Below, in pieces: positions 16,293 through 25,043 of a stretch of 64,000 bases of DNA. Each line of letters starts with the position of its first letter. Position 1 is the first letter of the stretch. The notes under the pieces were generated by a model. The model searched no databases, had not been told where the DNA came from, and saw only the letters and a program-made list of their open reading frames with translations. The position numbers and the translations under genes were made by a program. The DNA lies in assembly GCA_963700735.1 (NCBI GenBank), contig CAVOYR010000005.1, forward strand, positions 764,713 through 828,712. Reading direction: 5' to 3'. The stretch comes from Anderseniella sp963700735 (GTDB taxonomy: Bacteria > Pseudomonadota > Alphaproteobacteria > Rhizobiales > Aestuariivirgaceae).

Positions 16293-17909
16293 TCAGAACA
16301 GGCTGCCCTGCCCGCCGGTGCGCCCCGATGCCGGTTTTGCGGCAGGTGAGGCGGGCTTGCCGCCGCCTGTCCCGATGACCGCACTCGTGTTGCCATCGGC
16401 AAACTCGATGTCCACGGCCATGCCCCTGGCGGTCGCTGCCACGGAGCGGATGGGCTGGCCGTCAGCATCGCGCACCAGCGCAAATCCGCGGTTCAGCACC
16501 GAGTGATACGAGAACGCCGAGAGGAGCTTGGCCGAGCTGTCCAGCCGTGTGCGGCGGGCCTCCAGCCCTGCGGTGACAGCGCGCGACGCCTGCTGGAACA
16601 GCCGTGCTGCCGCCCCCCGGTCACGCACGATCTGGTCTGACAACGGCCGCACGTTGAGCCGCACTGCCGCCCTCGACCATTGCCCGCGCAAGCTCTCGAT
16701 CCGCCCGCCCATGGCGCGCGCGCCTTGCCGCTGCAACCTGATCAGCATGTCGCGGTCACGGGCAATCTGCTGCCGCAGCGGCCTGACGCTGAGCCGCGCC
16801 GAGGCCCGGTCCAGCCGGTTGCGGTGGTGGGTGGTTGCCGCCTTCAGCGACTGGTCCAGCCGCGCCGACGCGTTGTCGAAGCGTTGCCGCGCCAGCGCCA
16901 GCAGGTCATCAGGCCGGGGCAGCCCACGGCCCGCCGCCATCACCCGGGTGCGGCGTTCATCCATCGCCCGGTGCGCCGCCCGGTGATGGCGGGCAGCAAG
17001 GTCTGCCACGTAGGCGATCAGTTCCGAGCGCACCGGCACGGCGCGTTCAGCGGCAGCGGTCGGCGTGGGTGCGCGCCAGTCGGCAGCGTGGTCGACCAGC
17101 GTCCAGTCGGTTTCGTGGCCCACCGCCGAGATCAGCGGAATGGCACTGTTGGCAGCCGCGCGCACCACAATTTCCTCGTTGAACCCCCACAGGTCCTCAA
17201 GGCTGCCGCCGCCGCGCGCCACGATGATCAGGTCTGGCCGCGGTATCGCGCCGCCCTGCTCCAGTGCGTTGAACCCGGCAATGCCATTGGCTACCTCGGC
17301 AGCACTGGCCTCGCCCTGCACGCGCACCGGCCACACCAGCACGTGGCGTGGAAACCGGTCCGACAGCCGGTGCAGGATGTCCCGGATAACCGCGCCAGTC
17401 GGCGAAGTCACCACGCCAATGACTTTGGGCAGGTAGGGCAGTTCGCGCTTTCGTTCGTCGTCGAACAGGCCCTCGGCGGCCAGCTTCCTGCGGCGTTCCT
17501 CCAGCAGCGCCATCAGCGCGCCGGCACCTGCCGGTTCCATGGTGTCAATGACGATCTGGTATTTCGACTGGCCCGGGAACGTGGTGATGCGCCCGGTGAC
17601 GATGACTTCCAGACCCTGTTCGGGCTGGATCTTCAACCGTGCCGCCTGGCCTTTCCAGATCACGCCGGAGATCACGGCGCGGTCGTCCTTCAGGTCCAGG
17701 TACAGATGCCCGGATCCGGGCCGCGAGACGCGGCCAAGTTCGCCGCGCACCCTGACATGCCCGAAGGTGTCTTCCAGCGTGCGCTTCAGCGCGCCAGACA
17801 GCTCGGATACGGAGAATTCAGCCACGTTCGACACAACCGGCGCCGGCTCGTCATCGAGCAGCTCGCCCGTTACCGGGTCATAGGCAGGCGGTGGCCAATC
17901 AGTGGACAT
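16293..17909 (-). CDS. xseA: Exodeoxyribonuclease VII large subunit
   Basis: A 538-residue protein. It has an N-terminal OB-fold (GHVRVRGELGRVSRPGSGHLY), the catalytic domain with GVVTSPTGAVIRDILHRL and the DLIIVARGGGSLEDLW motif, then a long charged coiled coil with repeated RPL-QI-RDR units, and a C-terminal tail. With XseB the enzyme degrades single-stranded DNA to short oligonucleotides. The tail GKPASPAAKPASGRTGGQGSLF is Gly/Pro-rich. It is divergent from purD, with a 78-base gap. Confidence 0.93.
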   Translation of the reverse strand: MSTDWPPPAYDPVTGELLDDEPAPVVSNVAEFSVSELSGALKRTLEDTFGHVRVRGELGRVSRPGSGHLYLDLKDDRAVISGVIWKGQAARLKIQPEQGLEVIVTGRITTFPGQSKYQIVIDTMEPAGAGALMALLEERRRKLAAEGLFDDERKRELPYLPKVIGVVTSPTGAVIRDILHRLSDRFPRHVLVWPVRVQGEASAAEVANGIAGFNALEQGGAIPRPDLIIVARGGGSLEDLWGFNEEIVVRAAANSAIPLISAVGHETDWTLVDHAADWRAPTPTAAAERAVPVRSELIAYVADLAARHHRAAHRAMDERRTRVMAAGRGLPRPDDLLALARQRFDNASARLDQSLKAATTHHRNRLDRASARLSVRPLRQQIARDRDMLIRLQRQGARAMGGRIESLRGQWSRAAVRLNVRPLSDQIVRDRGAAARLFQQASRAVTAGLEARRTRLDSSAKLLSAFSYHSVLNRGFALVRDADGQPIRSVAATARGMAVDIEFADGNTSAVIGTGGGKPASPAAKPASGRTGGQGSLF

Positions 17910-17987
17910 GGGTCAGAAGAATCCTTTCAATCAGCCCTATTGGATGCCAAAACACACCGCTTAAGCAAGGAGGCTGGCACGCGCGAC

Positions 17988-19265
17988 ATGAACATTCTGC
18001 TGATCGGATCGGGGGGCCGCGAACATGCGCTGGCCTGGGCAATCGCCAAGTCGCCGTTGACCGGTACGCTCTACTGCGCGCCGGGCAATGCCGGCATTGC
18101 ACAGGTCGCCGAGGTCGTCACGCTGGATACCGGCGATGCGGCGGCAGTGATCAACTTCTGCAACCTGCAGGGTATCGGCCTTGTGGTTGTCGGACCGGAA
18201 GGGCCGCTGGTGGCCGGCTTGGCGGACGAGCTTCGCGCCGGCGGTATCCGGACGTTCGGCCCGTCTGCGGCTGCCGCCCGGCTTGAAGGCTCGAAGGGCT
18301 TCACCAAGGACATCTGCGCCAAGTACAACATCCCGACTGGCGCCTATGGCCGGTTTGCCAACGAAGCCGATGCGCTGTCGTACCTCGACGCACAGTCCGC
18401 GCCCATCGTGGTCAAGGCCGACGGCCTTGCCGCCGGCAAGGGCGTCACCGTGGCCATGACCATGGCCGAGGCGCAAGCCGCCGTGCGCGACATCTTTGCC
18501 GGCAAGTTTGGAGCTGCTGGGGCCGAGTGCGTGATCGAGGAATATCTCGATGGCGAGGAAGCCTCGTTCTTTGCGCTGTGCGATGGCCGCACTGCCATCG
18601 CCTTCGGCACCGCGCAGGACCACAAGCGCGTGGGCGAAGGCGACACAGGCCCCAATACCGGCGGCATGGGGGCCTATTCGCCTGCACCCGTCATGACGGA
18701 CGAGATGTGCCAGCGCACCATGGACGAGATCATACTGCCCACCATGCGCGCAATGAACGCCGAAGGTTGCCCGTTCCAGGGCGTGTTCTTCGCCGGGCTG
18801 ATGATCACGGCCAAGGGCCCGCAACTGATCGAGTACAACGTGCGGTTCGGCGACCCCGAATGCCAGGTGCTGATGATGCGGCTGAAGGACGACATCGTCA
18901 CCCTGATGCTGGCCGCCTGCGACGCCACGCTGGACAAGGTGTCGGTGCGCTGGCGCGATGAGGCCGCGCTCACCGTGGTGATGGCGGCAAAGGGCTATCC
19001 GGGCGACGTGACGAAAGGCGCCGAAATCCGCAACCTTGAAGCCGCTGGCGCTGACCGCGGCGTGCACATCTTTCATGCCGGCACGAAAGCCGATGGTGAG
19101 CGCATCATCGCCAATGGCGGACGCGTGCTCAATGTTACCGCGCGGGCCGCAACCGTCAGCGAGGCACAAGCGCTTGCCTACAGGGCCGTCGATGCGATTG
19201 ACTGGCCGCAAGGGTTCTGCCGGCGCGACATCGGCTGGCGGGCAATCGAACGGGAAAAGGCGTGA
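17988..19265 (+). CDS. purD: Phosphoribosylamine-glycine ligase (GARS)
   Basis: A 425-residue ATP-grasp ligase of purine synthesis that joins phosphoribosylamine and glycine. MNILLIGSGGREHALAWAIA is the N-domain signature, and KADGLAAGKGV and NVRFGDPECQ are the ATP-grasp motifs. An AAGGAGG Shine-Dalgarno lies upstream of the ATG at 17988. The following dehalogenase-like gene starts 3 bases after its stop, so purD probably heads a four-gene transcript of otherwise unrelated functions. Confidence 0.96.
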   Translation: MNILLIGSGGREHALAWAIAKSPLTGTLYCAPGNAGIAQVAEVVTLDTGDAAAVINFCNLQGIGLVVVGPEGPLVAGLADELRAGGIRTFGPSAAAARLEGSKGFTKDICAKYNIPTGAYGRFANEADALSYLDAQSAPIVVKADGLAAGKGVTVAMTMAEAQAAVRDIFAGKFGAAGAECVIEEYLDGEEASFFALCDGRTAIAFGTAQDHKRVGEGDTGPNTGGMGAYSPAPVMTDEMCQRTMDEIILPTMRAMNAEGCPFQGVFFAGLMITAKGPQLIEYNVRFGDPECQVLMMRLKDDIVTLMLAACDATLDKVSVRWRDEAALTVVMAAKGYPGDVTKGAEIRNLEAAGADRGVHIFHAGTKADGERIIANGGRVLNVTARAATVSEAQALAYRAVDAIDWPQGFCRRDIGWRAIEREKA

Positions 19266-19268
19266 AGT

Positions 19269-20174
19269 ATGGCTCAATTGTTTCCGGGATTTGAGGAACG
19301 AAGCGTCACCGGCGATGCGGCAGAGATTTTCGTGCGCACCGGCGGCAGCGGCAATCCGCTGCTGCTGATCCACGGGTTCCCGCAAACCGGCGCCATGTGG
19401 CACAAAATCGCCCAGCAGCTTGCCGAACACTTCTACGTGGTCATTCCGGACCTGCGCGGCTATGGCCGCTCGTCGAAGCCCGCCAACACCGCTGACAACC
19501 TGCCCTACTCCAAGCGCGCCATGGCCAACGACCTGGTGGCGGTGATGGCCAAGCTTGGGCATGGCCGCTTCGCCGTGGCCGGTCATGACCGGGGCGGGCG
19601 CGTGGCCTACCGCATGGCGCTGGACCATCACGCCGTGGTGGATACCCTCGTTACCCTCGACATCGTGCCGACCATCGAGCAATGGCGTGCGCTGCAATCG
19701 GTCAAGGGTGCGGTGGACAGCTATCACTGGATGTTCCTCGCCCGCCCGCAGCCGTTCCCCGAGCGGCTGATCGGGGCGAGCCCTCAGTTCTACATCGACA
19801 GCACGCTCGCCTCGTGGACAGGGTCCGGCACGCTCGACTGCTTCGACCCGCAGGCGCTGGCGGAGTATCGCACCCACATTGCCAACCCGGCCGTGGCCGA
19901 GGCGATGTGCAACGACTATCGCGCAGGCGCCACCTGCGACGTGGAGCACGACCAGACCGCGCTGGACGAAGGCCGCAAGATCATCGCGCCGATGCTGGCC
20001 ATGTGGGGCGGTACCGGCTTTGCCCGCAAGGCCGGCAGTACGCTCGACACCTGGCAGCGCTGGGCAGACAACGTCTCGGGGACAGCCGTGCCGTGCGGGC
20101 ATTTCCTGGCCGAGGAAGCGCCCGAGGAAACGCTGTCGGCCATGTTGCCGTTCCTGCAGGGGTTGCACCCGTGA
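19269..20174 (+). CDS. Fluoroacetate dehalogenase-like alpha/beta hydrolase
   Basis: A 301-residue hydrolase. Every residue that defines fluoroacetate dehalogenase (as in the R. palustris enzyme) has a visible counterpart: nucleophile D107 in AGHDRGGR, carboxylate-binding R108 and R111, acid D131 (LDIVPT), halide pocket H153-W154 (SYHWMF) and Y217 (NDYRAG), W183 and catalytic H278 (CGHFLAEE). The oxyanion motif HGFP is at residues 35-38. The predicted reaction is hydrolytic dehalogenation of haloacetates. The gene follows purD by 3 bases and overlaps the next gene in a GTGA junction. The natural substrate is unproven. Confidence 0.88.
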   Translation: MAQLFPGFEERSVTGDAAEIFVRTGGSGNPLLLIHGFPQTGAMWHKIAQQLAEHFYVVIPDLRGYGRSSKPANTADNLPYSKRAMANDLVAVMAKLGHGRFAVAGHDRGGRVAYRMALDHHAVVDTLVTLDIVPTIEQWRALQSVKGAVDSYHWMFLARPQPFPERLIGASPQFYIDSTLASWTGSGTLDCFDPQALAEYRTHIANPAVAEAMCNDYRAGATCDVEHDQTALDEGRKIIAPMLAMWGGTGFARKAGSTLDTWQRWADNVSGTAVPCGHFLAEEAPEETLSAMLPFLQGLHP

Positions 20175-21256
20175 GTGGCACCAGCATCGACCGGCAGGCC
20201 GAGTTTTCCGGCACCGGCGACGTGCGCGACGCGCACCGCTTCGATGAGACGGCCCTGGATCACTGGCTTGCAGCAAACATGCAAGGCTACCAGGGTCCGC
20301 TGACTGTCGAGCAGTTCAGGGGCGGCCAGTCCAACCCCACCTACAAGCTGGTCACGCCGTCCCGCTCCTACGTGCTGCGCCGCAAGCCGCCGGGCAAGCT
20401 GCTGCCGTCCGCCCATGCGGTGGACCGTGAGTACAAGGTCATCGCCGCACTGCATGGCCAGGGTTTGCCGGTCGCGCAGTCGCACGTGCTGTGCGAGGAC
20501 GACAGCGTCATCGGCACGGCGTTCTACGTGATGGACTTTGCCGCCGGCCGGGTGTTCTGGGAACCGCACATGCCGGACCTGCCGGGCGAGGACCGCGCGG
20601 CGATCTTTGCCTCCATGAACCGGTTCATGGCCGATCTTCACTCGGTCGACTATGCCGCCGCCGGGCTTGCCGACTTTGGCAGGCCGGAGGGCTATGTTGC
20701 GCGCCAGGTCACCCGCTGGTCAAAACAGTATGTGGCCTCGCAAACCGGAAAGATCGCCAGCATGGAGCGGCTGATGGACTGGCTGCCCGATGCCGCGCCC
20801 TCGTCCGGCCAGGCAGCGCTGGTGCACGGCGACTTCCGCCTCGACAACTGCATCATCCACGCAGGCCAACCGTCGATCCGGGCGGTGCTGGACTGGGAAC
20901 TGTCCACGCTGGGCGATCCGCTGGCCGACTTCACCTACCACCTGATGCAGTGGCGCATGCCGCCGTCTCAGACCGGAGCGGGCGTTGGTTCGCTTGTCGA
21001 GCATCTCAGTCTGCCCGGCATACCGCCGCTGGAAGACTACGTGGCCGCCTATTGCGACCAACGCGGCCTCGAGGGCATTCCTGATCTCGACACATATCTC
21101 GCCTACAATTTCTTCCGGATGGCGGCGATCTTCCAGGGCATCGTCGGCCGGGTCCGTGACGGCACTGCCGCCAACGCCCGCGCCGCAGAAATGGCTGACC
21201 TGGTCGAACCCATGGCAGACGTGGCCTGGGACTACGCCCGGAAAGCAGGAGCTTGA
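20171..21256 (+). CDS. Phosphotransferase-family (APH/ACAD11-N-like) protein
   Basis: A 361-residue kinase-fold protein with the Brenner motif HGDFRLDN and the metal-binding DWELSTLGDPLADF. This is the arrangement of the APH family branch found beside acyl-CoA metabolism genes and at the N-terminus of ACAD11, which phosphorylates 4-hydroxyacyl-CoAs. It starts with GTG at 20171, overlapping the hydrolase stop (GTGA), so translation is coupled. An antibiotic-resistance role is unlikely given the branch. The substrate is unknown. Confidence 0.85.
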   Translation: MSGTSIDRQAEFSGTGDVRDAHRFDETALDHWLAANMQGYQGPLTVEQFRGGQSNPTYKLVTPSRSYVLRRKPPGKLLPSAHAVDREYKVIAALHGQGLPVAQSHVLCEDDSVIGTAFYVMDFAAGRVFWEPHMPDLPGEDRAAIFASMNRFMADLHSVDYAAAGLADFGRPEGYVARQVTRWSKQYVASQTGKIASMERLMDWLPDAAPSSGQAALVHGDFRLDNCIIHAGQPSIRAVLDWELSTLGDPLADFTYHLMQWRMPPSQTGAGVGSLVEHLSLPGIPPLEDYVAAYCDQRGLEGIPDLDTYLAYNFFRMAAIFQGIVGRVRDGTAANARAAEMADLVEPMADVAWDYARKAGA

Positions 21257-21259
21257 CAC

Positions 21260-22102
21260 GTGGGTGCACCGACCATCGGTCTGGCATTGGGAGGCGGCGC
21301 CGCACGCGGGCTTGCCCACATCCAGGCCCTGCACGCCTTTGACGAACTGGGCTTGCGCCCGTCGCACATTGCCGGCACCAGCATCGGTGCCCTGCTCGGC
21401 GTGGCCTATGCCGCCGTGCCGTCGGCCCAGTCGGTCGAGGACCATGCGCGTGACGTGCTGTCCAACCGGCTCGACGCTGCCCGGCGGGCATTCTCGTCCG
21501 GCCGCGGCGGCGTGCTCGACCTGATCAGCCTGAACCCGCTGTCAAACCCGTTGTTCGATGGCGGGCAACTGGTGCGCATCGTGCTGCCCGACGAGGTGCC
21601 GGACCGGCTGGAAAACCTGATGATCCCGGTCACCGTCGTGGCGTGCGATTTCTACGCCGGCACCGAACTGTGCTTTTCGAGTGGCCCCACCGTCGATGCG
21701 GTCGCCGCCAGCATTGCCATACCCGGCGTGATCTCGGCCCCGCCGGGCGACGCCGTGCTGGTCGACGGCGGCTGCGTCAACCCGGTGCCGATATCCCACC
21801 TGCAATCGTGCGACCTGGTTGTCGCGGTCAACGTGATCGGCCGGCCTGCCCCGCGCGGGCGGGCAACGCCGCGCACCTCGGACCTTGCCGCCGGATCGAT
21901 GCAGATCCAGCAACAGGTGATTGCCGGCCTGCACCGCCAGGCCTATCGCTGCGACATCTGGCTGGAACCGCCGGTCAACCCGTTCCGCGTGCACGAGTTC
22001 TTCCGCATCGACGACATCCTGACCGCATCGCGGCCCCTGCGCGACCAGATGAAACGCGCGCTTGAAGCGGTCATGGAGATGCGAATCAAATCAGCCGGTT
22101 AG
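21260..22102 (+). CDS. Patatin-like phospholipase
   Basis: A 280-residue patatin-fold protein. The oxyanion loop GGGAARGLAH, the nucleophile motif GTSIG (Ser 41) and the DGG catalytic Asp motif (VLVDGGCVNPVP) are all present. It has no signal peptide. It starts with GTG three bases after the phosphotransferase stop and ends the purD-led gene run. It probably hydrolyses acyl esters at the membrane surface. Confidence 0.88.
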   Translation: MGAPTIGLALGGGAARGLAHIQALHAFDELGLRPSHIAGTSIGALLGVAYAAVPSAQSVEDHARDVLSNRLDAARRAFSSGRGGVLDLISLNPLSNPLFDGGQLVRIVLPDEVPDRLENLMIPVTVVACDFYAGTELCFSSGPTVDAVAASIAIPGVISAPPGDAVLVDGGCVNPVPISHLQSCDLVVAVNVIGRPAPRGRATPRTSDLAAGSMQIQQQVIAGLHRQAYRCDIWLEPPVNPFRVHEFFRIDDILTASRPLRDQMKRALEAVMEMRIKSAG

Positions 22103-22123
22103 CGCCTGTTGCTTGGAAAATGA

Positions 22124-22756
22124 GTCAGCCGGCGTGGACCGGAACCGGACCCGCCTCTCCCTCATCCTGTCACCCTCGGGCTCGTGCGGGGACTGTTGAT
22201 GTTGTGTCCCGGACTTGTTCCGGGACCCAGCAAACCGTCAGCCGGCGTGGACCGGAACCGGACCCCGCCTCTCCCTCATCCTGTCACCCTCGGGCTCGTG
22301 CGGGGACTGTTGATGTTGTGTCCCGGACTTGTTCCGGGACCCAGCAGAACCGTCAGCCAGCGTGGACCGGAACCGGACCCCGCCTCATACTCATCCTGTC
22401 ACCCTCGGGCTCGTGCGGGGACTGTTGATGTTGTGTCCCGGACTTGTTCCGGGACCCAGCGAACCGTCAGCCGGCATGGACCGGAACCGGACCCCGCCTC
22501 ACCCTCATCCTGTCACCCTCGGGCTCGTGCGGGGACTGTTGATGTTGTGTCCCGGACTTGTTCCGGGACCCAGCAGAACCGTCAGCCGGCGTGGACCGGA
22601 ACCGGACCCCGCCTCACCCTCATCCTGTCACCCTCGGGCTCGTGCGGGGACTGTTGATGTTGTGTCCCGGACTTGTTCCGGGACCCAGCAGAACCGTCAG
22701 CCGGCGTGGACCGGAACCGGACCCCGCCTCACCCTCATCCTGTCACCCTCGGGCTT
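22124..22756. repeat. Tandem array of ~115-bp units containing a CTTGT-loop hairpin
   Basis: Six units begin with GTCAGCCGGCGTGGACCGGA (or a close variant) at 22124, 22237, 22352, 22466, 22581 and 22696; spacing is 113, 115, 114, 115 and 115, and the last unit is partial. The first five units each end with a hairpin GTCCCGGA / TCCGGGAC around the loop CTTGT. The period is not a multiple of three and units differ by single bases, so the long frames through it are not genes. It fills the gap between the convergent patatin and tadA genes. Confidence 0.95.
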
Positions 22757-22803
22757 GTCCCGAGGGCCTATGGAGCATGGATCCCCGGCACAAGGCCGGG
22801 GAT
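22746..22803. repeat. Two more hairpins with CTTGT/ACAAG loops at the array end
   Basis: At 22746-22766 CCCTCGGG and CCCGAGGG pair around CTTGT. At 22781-22803 ATCCCCGGC and GCCGGGGAT pair around ACAAG. Both are perfect stems of 8-9 bp. They use the same loop as the array hairpins but have different stems. Confidence 0.85.
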
Positions 22804-22852
22804 GACATGGTGCGGTGAAACATGGCGAGGATGGACTGGGGTACGCCGGCGT

Positions 22853-23305
22853 TTACCGCCGGTCCTTGAAGAACCCGGTCATCAGCTCACGCGCCCTTGC
22901 CTCGCCCAGCCCCGAATAGACCTCCGGCGCATGGTGGCAGGTTGGCTGGCTGAAGAACCGCGCGCCGTGTTCGACGCCCCCCATCTTCTCGTCGCCCGCA
23001 CCGAAGTACAACCGCCCGATGCGCGCGAACGAAATCGCTGCCGCGCACATGGCGCACGGTTCCAGCGTGACGTGCAGATCGCAGCCCGTCAGCCGCTCCG
23101 ACCCCAGCACCTGGCCCGCCGCGCGGATGGCCAGCACCTCCGCATGGGCGGTCGGGTCGTTCAGCTCGCGGGTGCGGTTGCCGGCGCTGGCGATGATGGC
23201 ACCGTCCTTCACAACGCATGCGCCCACCGGCACCTCGCCACGCTCGAGCGCCTGTTCGGCTTCCTCGAACGCACGGACCATGGCGGGGTGCAGCGGGGCT
23301 TTCAT
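22853..23305 (-). CDS. tadA: tRNA-specific adenosine deaminase
   Basis: A 150-residue zinc deaminase that converts A34 to inosine in tRNA-Arg(ACG). The ligands H54 and catalytic E56 (TAHAEVLAIR) and C84/C87 (LEPCAMCAAA) are intact. The start at 23305 (MKAPLHPAM) was chosen; the frame is open much further upstream but there it runs antisense through rluB. The gene is divergent from rluB. Confidence 0.94.
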   Translation of the reverse strand: MKAPLHPAMVRAFEEAEQALERGEVPVGACVVKDGAIIASAGNRTRELNDPTAHAEVLAIRAAGQVLGSERLTGCDLHVTLEPCAMCAAAISFARIGRLYFGAGDEKMGGVEHGARFFSQPTCHHAPEVYSGLGEARARELMTGFFKDRR

Positions 23306-23377
23306 GGTGTGGTCATCCTCGACGCTTGAAAACTCGGGTGTAGGCAGCGCGGCTTTTCGTCTGATACAAGCATCGCC

Positions 23378-24493
23378 ATGACAAGGTCCAGCGCCAAACC
23401 GCCAGCTCCATCTGACGACAGCCAGCCCGAACGCATCGCCAAGGTGATGGCGCGCGCCGGGCTGTGTTCGCGCCGCGACGCCGAGAAGTGGATCGAGGCC
23501 GGCCGGGTAAAGGTCAACGGCAAGGTCATCATCTCGCCTGCGCTCAATGTCGGGGTCGCCGACCTGGTGGAGGTTGACGACCAGCCAATGCCGGAGCGCG
23601 AGCAGGCGCGGTTGTGGCGCTATCACAAGCCGTCCGGGCTGGTGGTGTCGCACCGCGACGAACAGGGACGCACGTCGGTGTTCGACAAGATGCCCGACGA
23701 AATGCCGCGCGTCATCTCCATCGGGCGGCTCGACATCAACACCGAGGGCCTGTTGCTGCTCACCAATGACGGCGAGTTGGCCCGGCTGCTGGAACTGCCG
23801 GCCACCGGCTGGATCCGCCGTTACCGGGTGCGCGCGCACGGCACCATCGAACCGGCCGCGCTGGAACCGCTGAAGGATGGCCTCACGGTCGAGGGTGTTA
23901 AGTACGGCCCCATCGAGGCGACGATGGACAAGCAGCAAGGCGCCAACGTCTGGCTGACGATTTCACTGCGCGAAGGCAAGAACCGCGAGGTCAAGCGCAT
24001 CTGCGAGCACCTCGGCCTCAAGGTCAACCGGCTGATCCGGGTGTCGTTCGGTCCGTTCCAGCTCGGCGAACTGCCGCGTGGCGAGGTCGACGAGGTGTCG
24101 CCGAAAGTCATCGCCGAACAGATCCGGGGTGGCAGCAGGCGTGAAGGTCACGCGGCCAAGGGCGAAGGCGGCAAGCCGGTTCGGCCCGGCAGGCGCACGG
24201 CCGCACGGCCTTCAGGCGACAGCGCAGGCAAGCCACCTGCGCGGAGTTCCGCACGGCCAGCCGATGCCCGGCCGGGCAAGCCGGAGGGAAAGCCGTCCGG
24301 CAAGCCAATCGAGACCCGGACTGGCAAGCCGTCCGGCAAACCGGCAGAGGCACGGTCGGGCAAACCGGCAGAATCCAGGTCTGGCAGGCCTTCAGGCAAG
24401 CCGGCTGGAAAACCGGCTGGCAAGCCCACCGGCAAGCCTTCAGGCAAACCTTCAGGCAAGCCGGGAGCACGCGGTGCGGATCGTCGGCGGTAA
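23378..24493 (+). CDS. 23S rRNA pseudouridine synthase, RluB type, with long basic repeat tail
   Basis: A 371-residue protein. An S4 RNA-binding domain comes first (ERIAKVMARAGLCSRRDAE), then the RsuA/RluB catalytic domain with the active Asp in ISIGRLDINTEGLLLLTNDG and the REGKNREVKRICEHLGL motif. After residue 250 comes a disordered tail rich in Lys, Pro, Gly and Ser with about a dozen SGKP/AGKP repeats (for example GKPSGKPAGKP-like strings). Such tails occur in alphaproteobacterial RluB homologues. The 3' end overlaps rsmD by 20 bases. Confidence 0.92.
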   Translation: MTRSSAKPPAPSDDSQPERIAKVMARAGLCSRRDAEKWIEAGRVKVNGKVIISPALNVGVADLVEVDDQPMPEREQARLWRYHKPSGLVVSHRDEQGRTSVFDKMPDEMPRVISIGRLDINTEGLLLLTNDGELARLLELPATGWIRRYRVRAHGTIEPAALEPLKDGLTVEGVKYGPIEATMDKQQGANVWLTISLREGKNREVKRICEHLGLKVNRLIRVSFGPFQLGELPRGEVDEVSPKVIAEQIRGGSRREGHAAKGEGGKPVRPGRRTAARPSGDSAGKPPARSSARPADARPGKPEGKPSGKPIETRTGKPSGKPAEARSGKPAESRSGRPSGKPAGKPAGKPTGKPSGKPSGKPGARGADRRR

Positions 24494-25043
24494 GTTCAGG
24501 GGCCGCCCCCTGCAGGCACCGGAAGGCAAGGCCACCCGCCCCACCTCGGACCGGGTGCGCGAGTCCATTTTCAACCGGCTGGAACATGGCGTGCCGGATT
24601 TCACCATCGAGGGCACGCGAGTGCTTGACCTGTTCGCTGGCACCGGTGCCCTGGGACTCGAGGCACTGTCGCGCGGGGCCCGAAACCTGCTGTCCATCGA
24701 CGACAGTGAAGCCGCGCGCGGCCTGATCCGGCGCAACGCCGATTCACTCGGCGTGATCGGTCAGGTCAAGCTGTGGCGGCGCGATGCGGCAAAGCTCGGC
24801 CCCTGTGCCCCGATGAGCCCTTTCGAGCTGGTGTTTATCGACCCGCCCTATGGCAAGGGCCTGGCGGACAAGGCGCTCTGCGCACTTGTCGCCGGGAGCT
24901 GGCTTGCACCAGAGGCGGTCGTCGTGGTCGAGGAATCCACCAAGGCAGACCTCGACGTCCCTGCGCCGTTCACCACCATCAATGACAGCCACTATGGCGA
25001 GACGCGGGTGCTGACGCTTCAGCTTGCAGGAGATGCAGGCTGA
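24474..25043 (+). CDS. rsmD: 16S rRNA (guanine966-N2)-methyltransferase
   Basis: A 189-residue SAM-dependent methyltransferase. VRIVGGKFRGRPL is the typical N-terminus, RPTSDRVRESIFN the RsmD motif, VLDLFAGTGALGLEALSRGA the SAM-binding motif and FIDPPYGKG the catalytic (D/N)PPY motif. It starts with GTG at 24474 inside the end of rluB. Its stop overlaps the BenE start (TGATG), so the three genes form a tight operon. Confidence 0.93.
   Translation: MRIVGGKFRGRPLQAPEGKATRPTSDRVRESIFNRLEHGVPDFTIEGTRVLDLFAGTGALGLEALSRGARNLLSIDDSEAARGLIRRNADSLGVIGQVKLWRRDAAKLGPCAPMSPFELVFIDPPYGKGLADKALCALVAGSWLAPEAVVVVEESTKADLDVPAPFTTINDSHYGETRVLTLQLAGDAG

Noticed and set aside
16680..17987. Upstream part of the frame leading into purD
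   Set aside because: It lies antisense to xseA; purD homology and a good ribosome site begin at 17988.
20171..21256. Aminoglycoside resistance gene
   Set aside because: The kinase-fold motifs belong to the acyl-CoA-associated APH branch and the gene is coupled to a hydrolase, not to a resistance context.
22124..22756. CRISPR array
   Set aside because: The units repeat over their full ~115-bp length, with no unique spacers between short repeats, and no cas gene is near.
22120..22818. Open frames of 80-160 codons through the tandem array
   Set aside because: They repeat the same peptide because the DNA is repeated, the unit length is not a multiple of three so frames rotate, and there are no ribosome sites or domain features.
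23306..23938. N-terminal extension of tadA by 210 codons
   Set aside because: It is antisense to the conserved catalytic domain of rluB and has no homology; TadA is complete from 23305.
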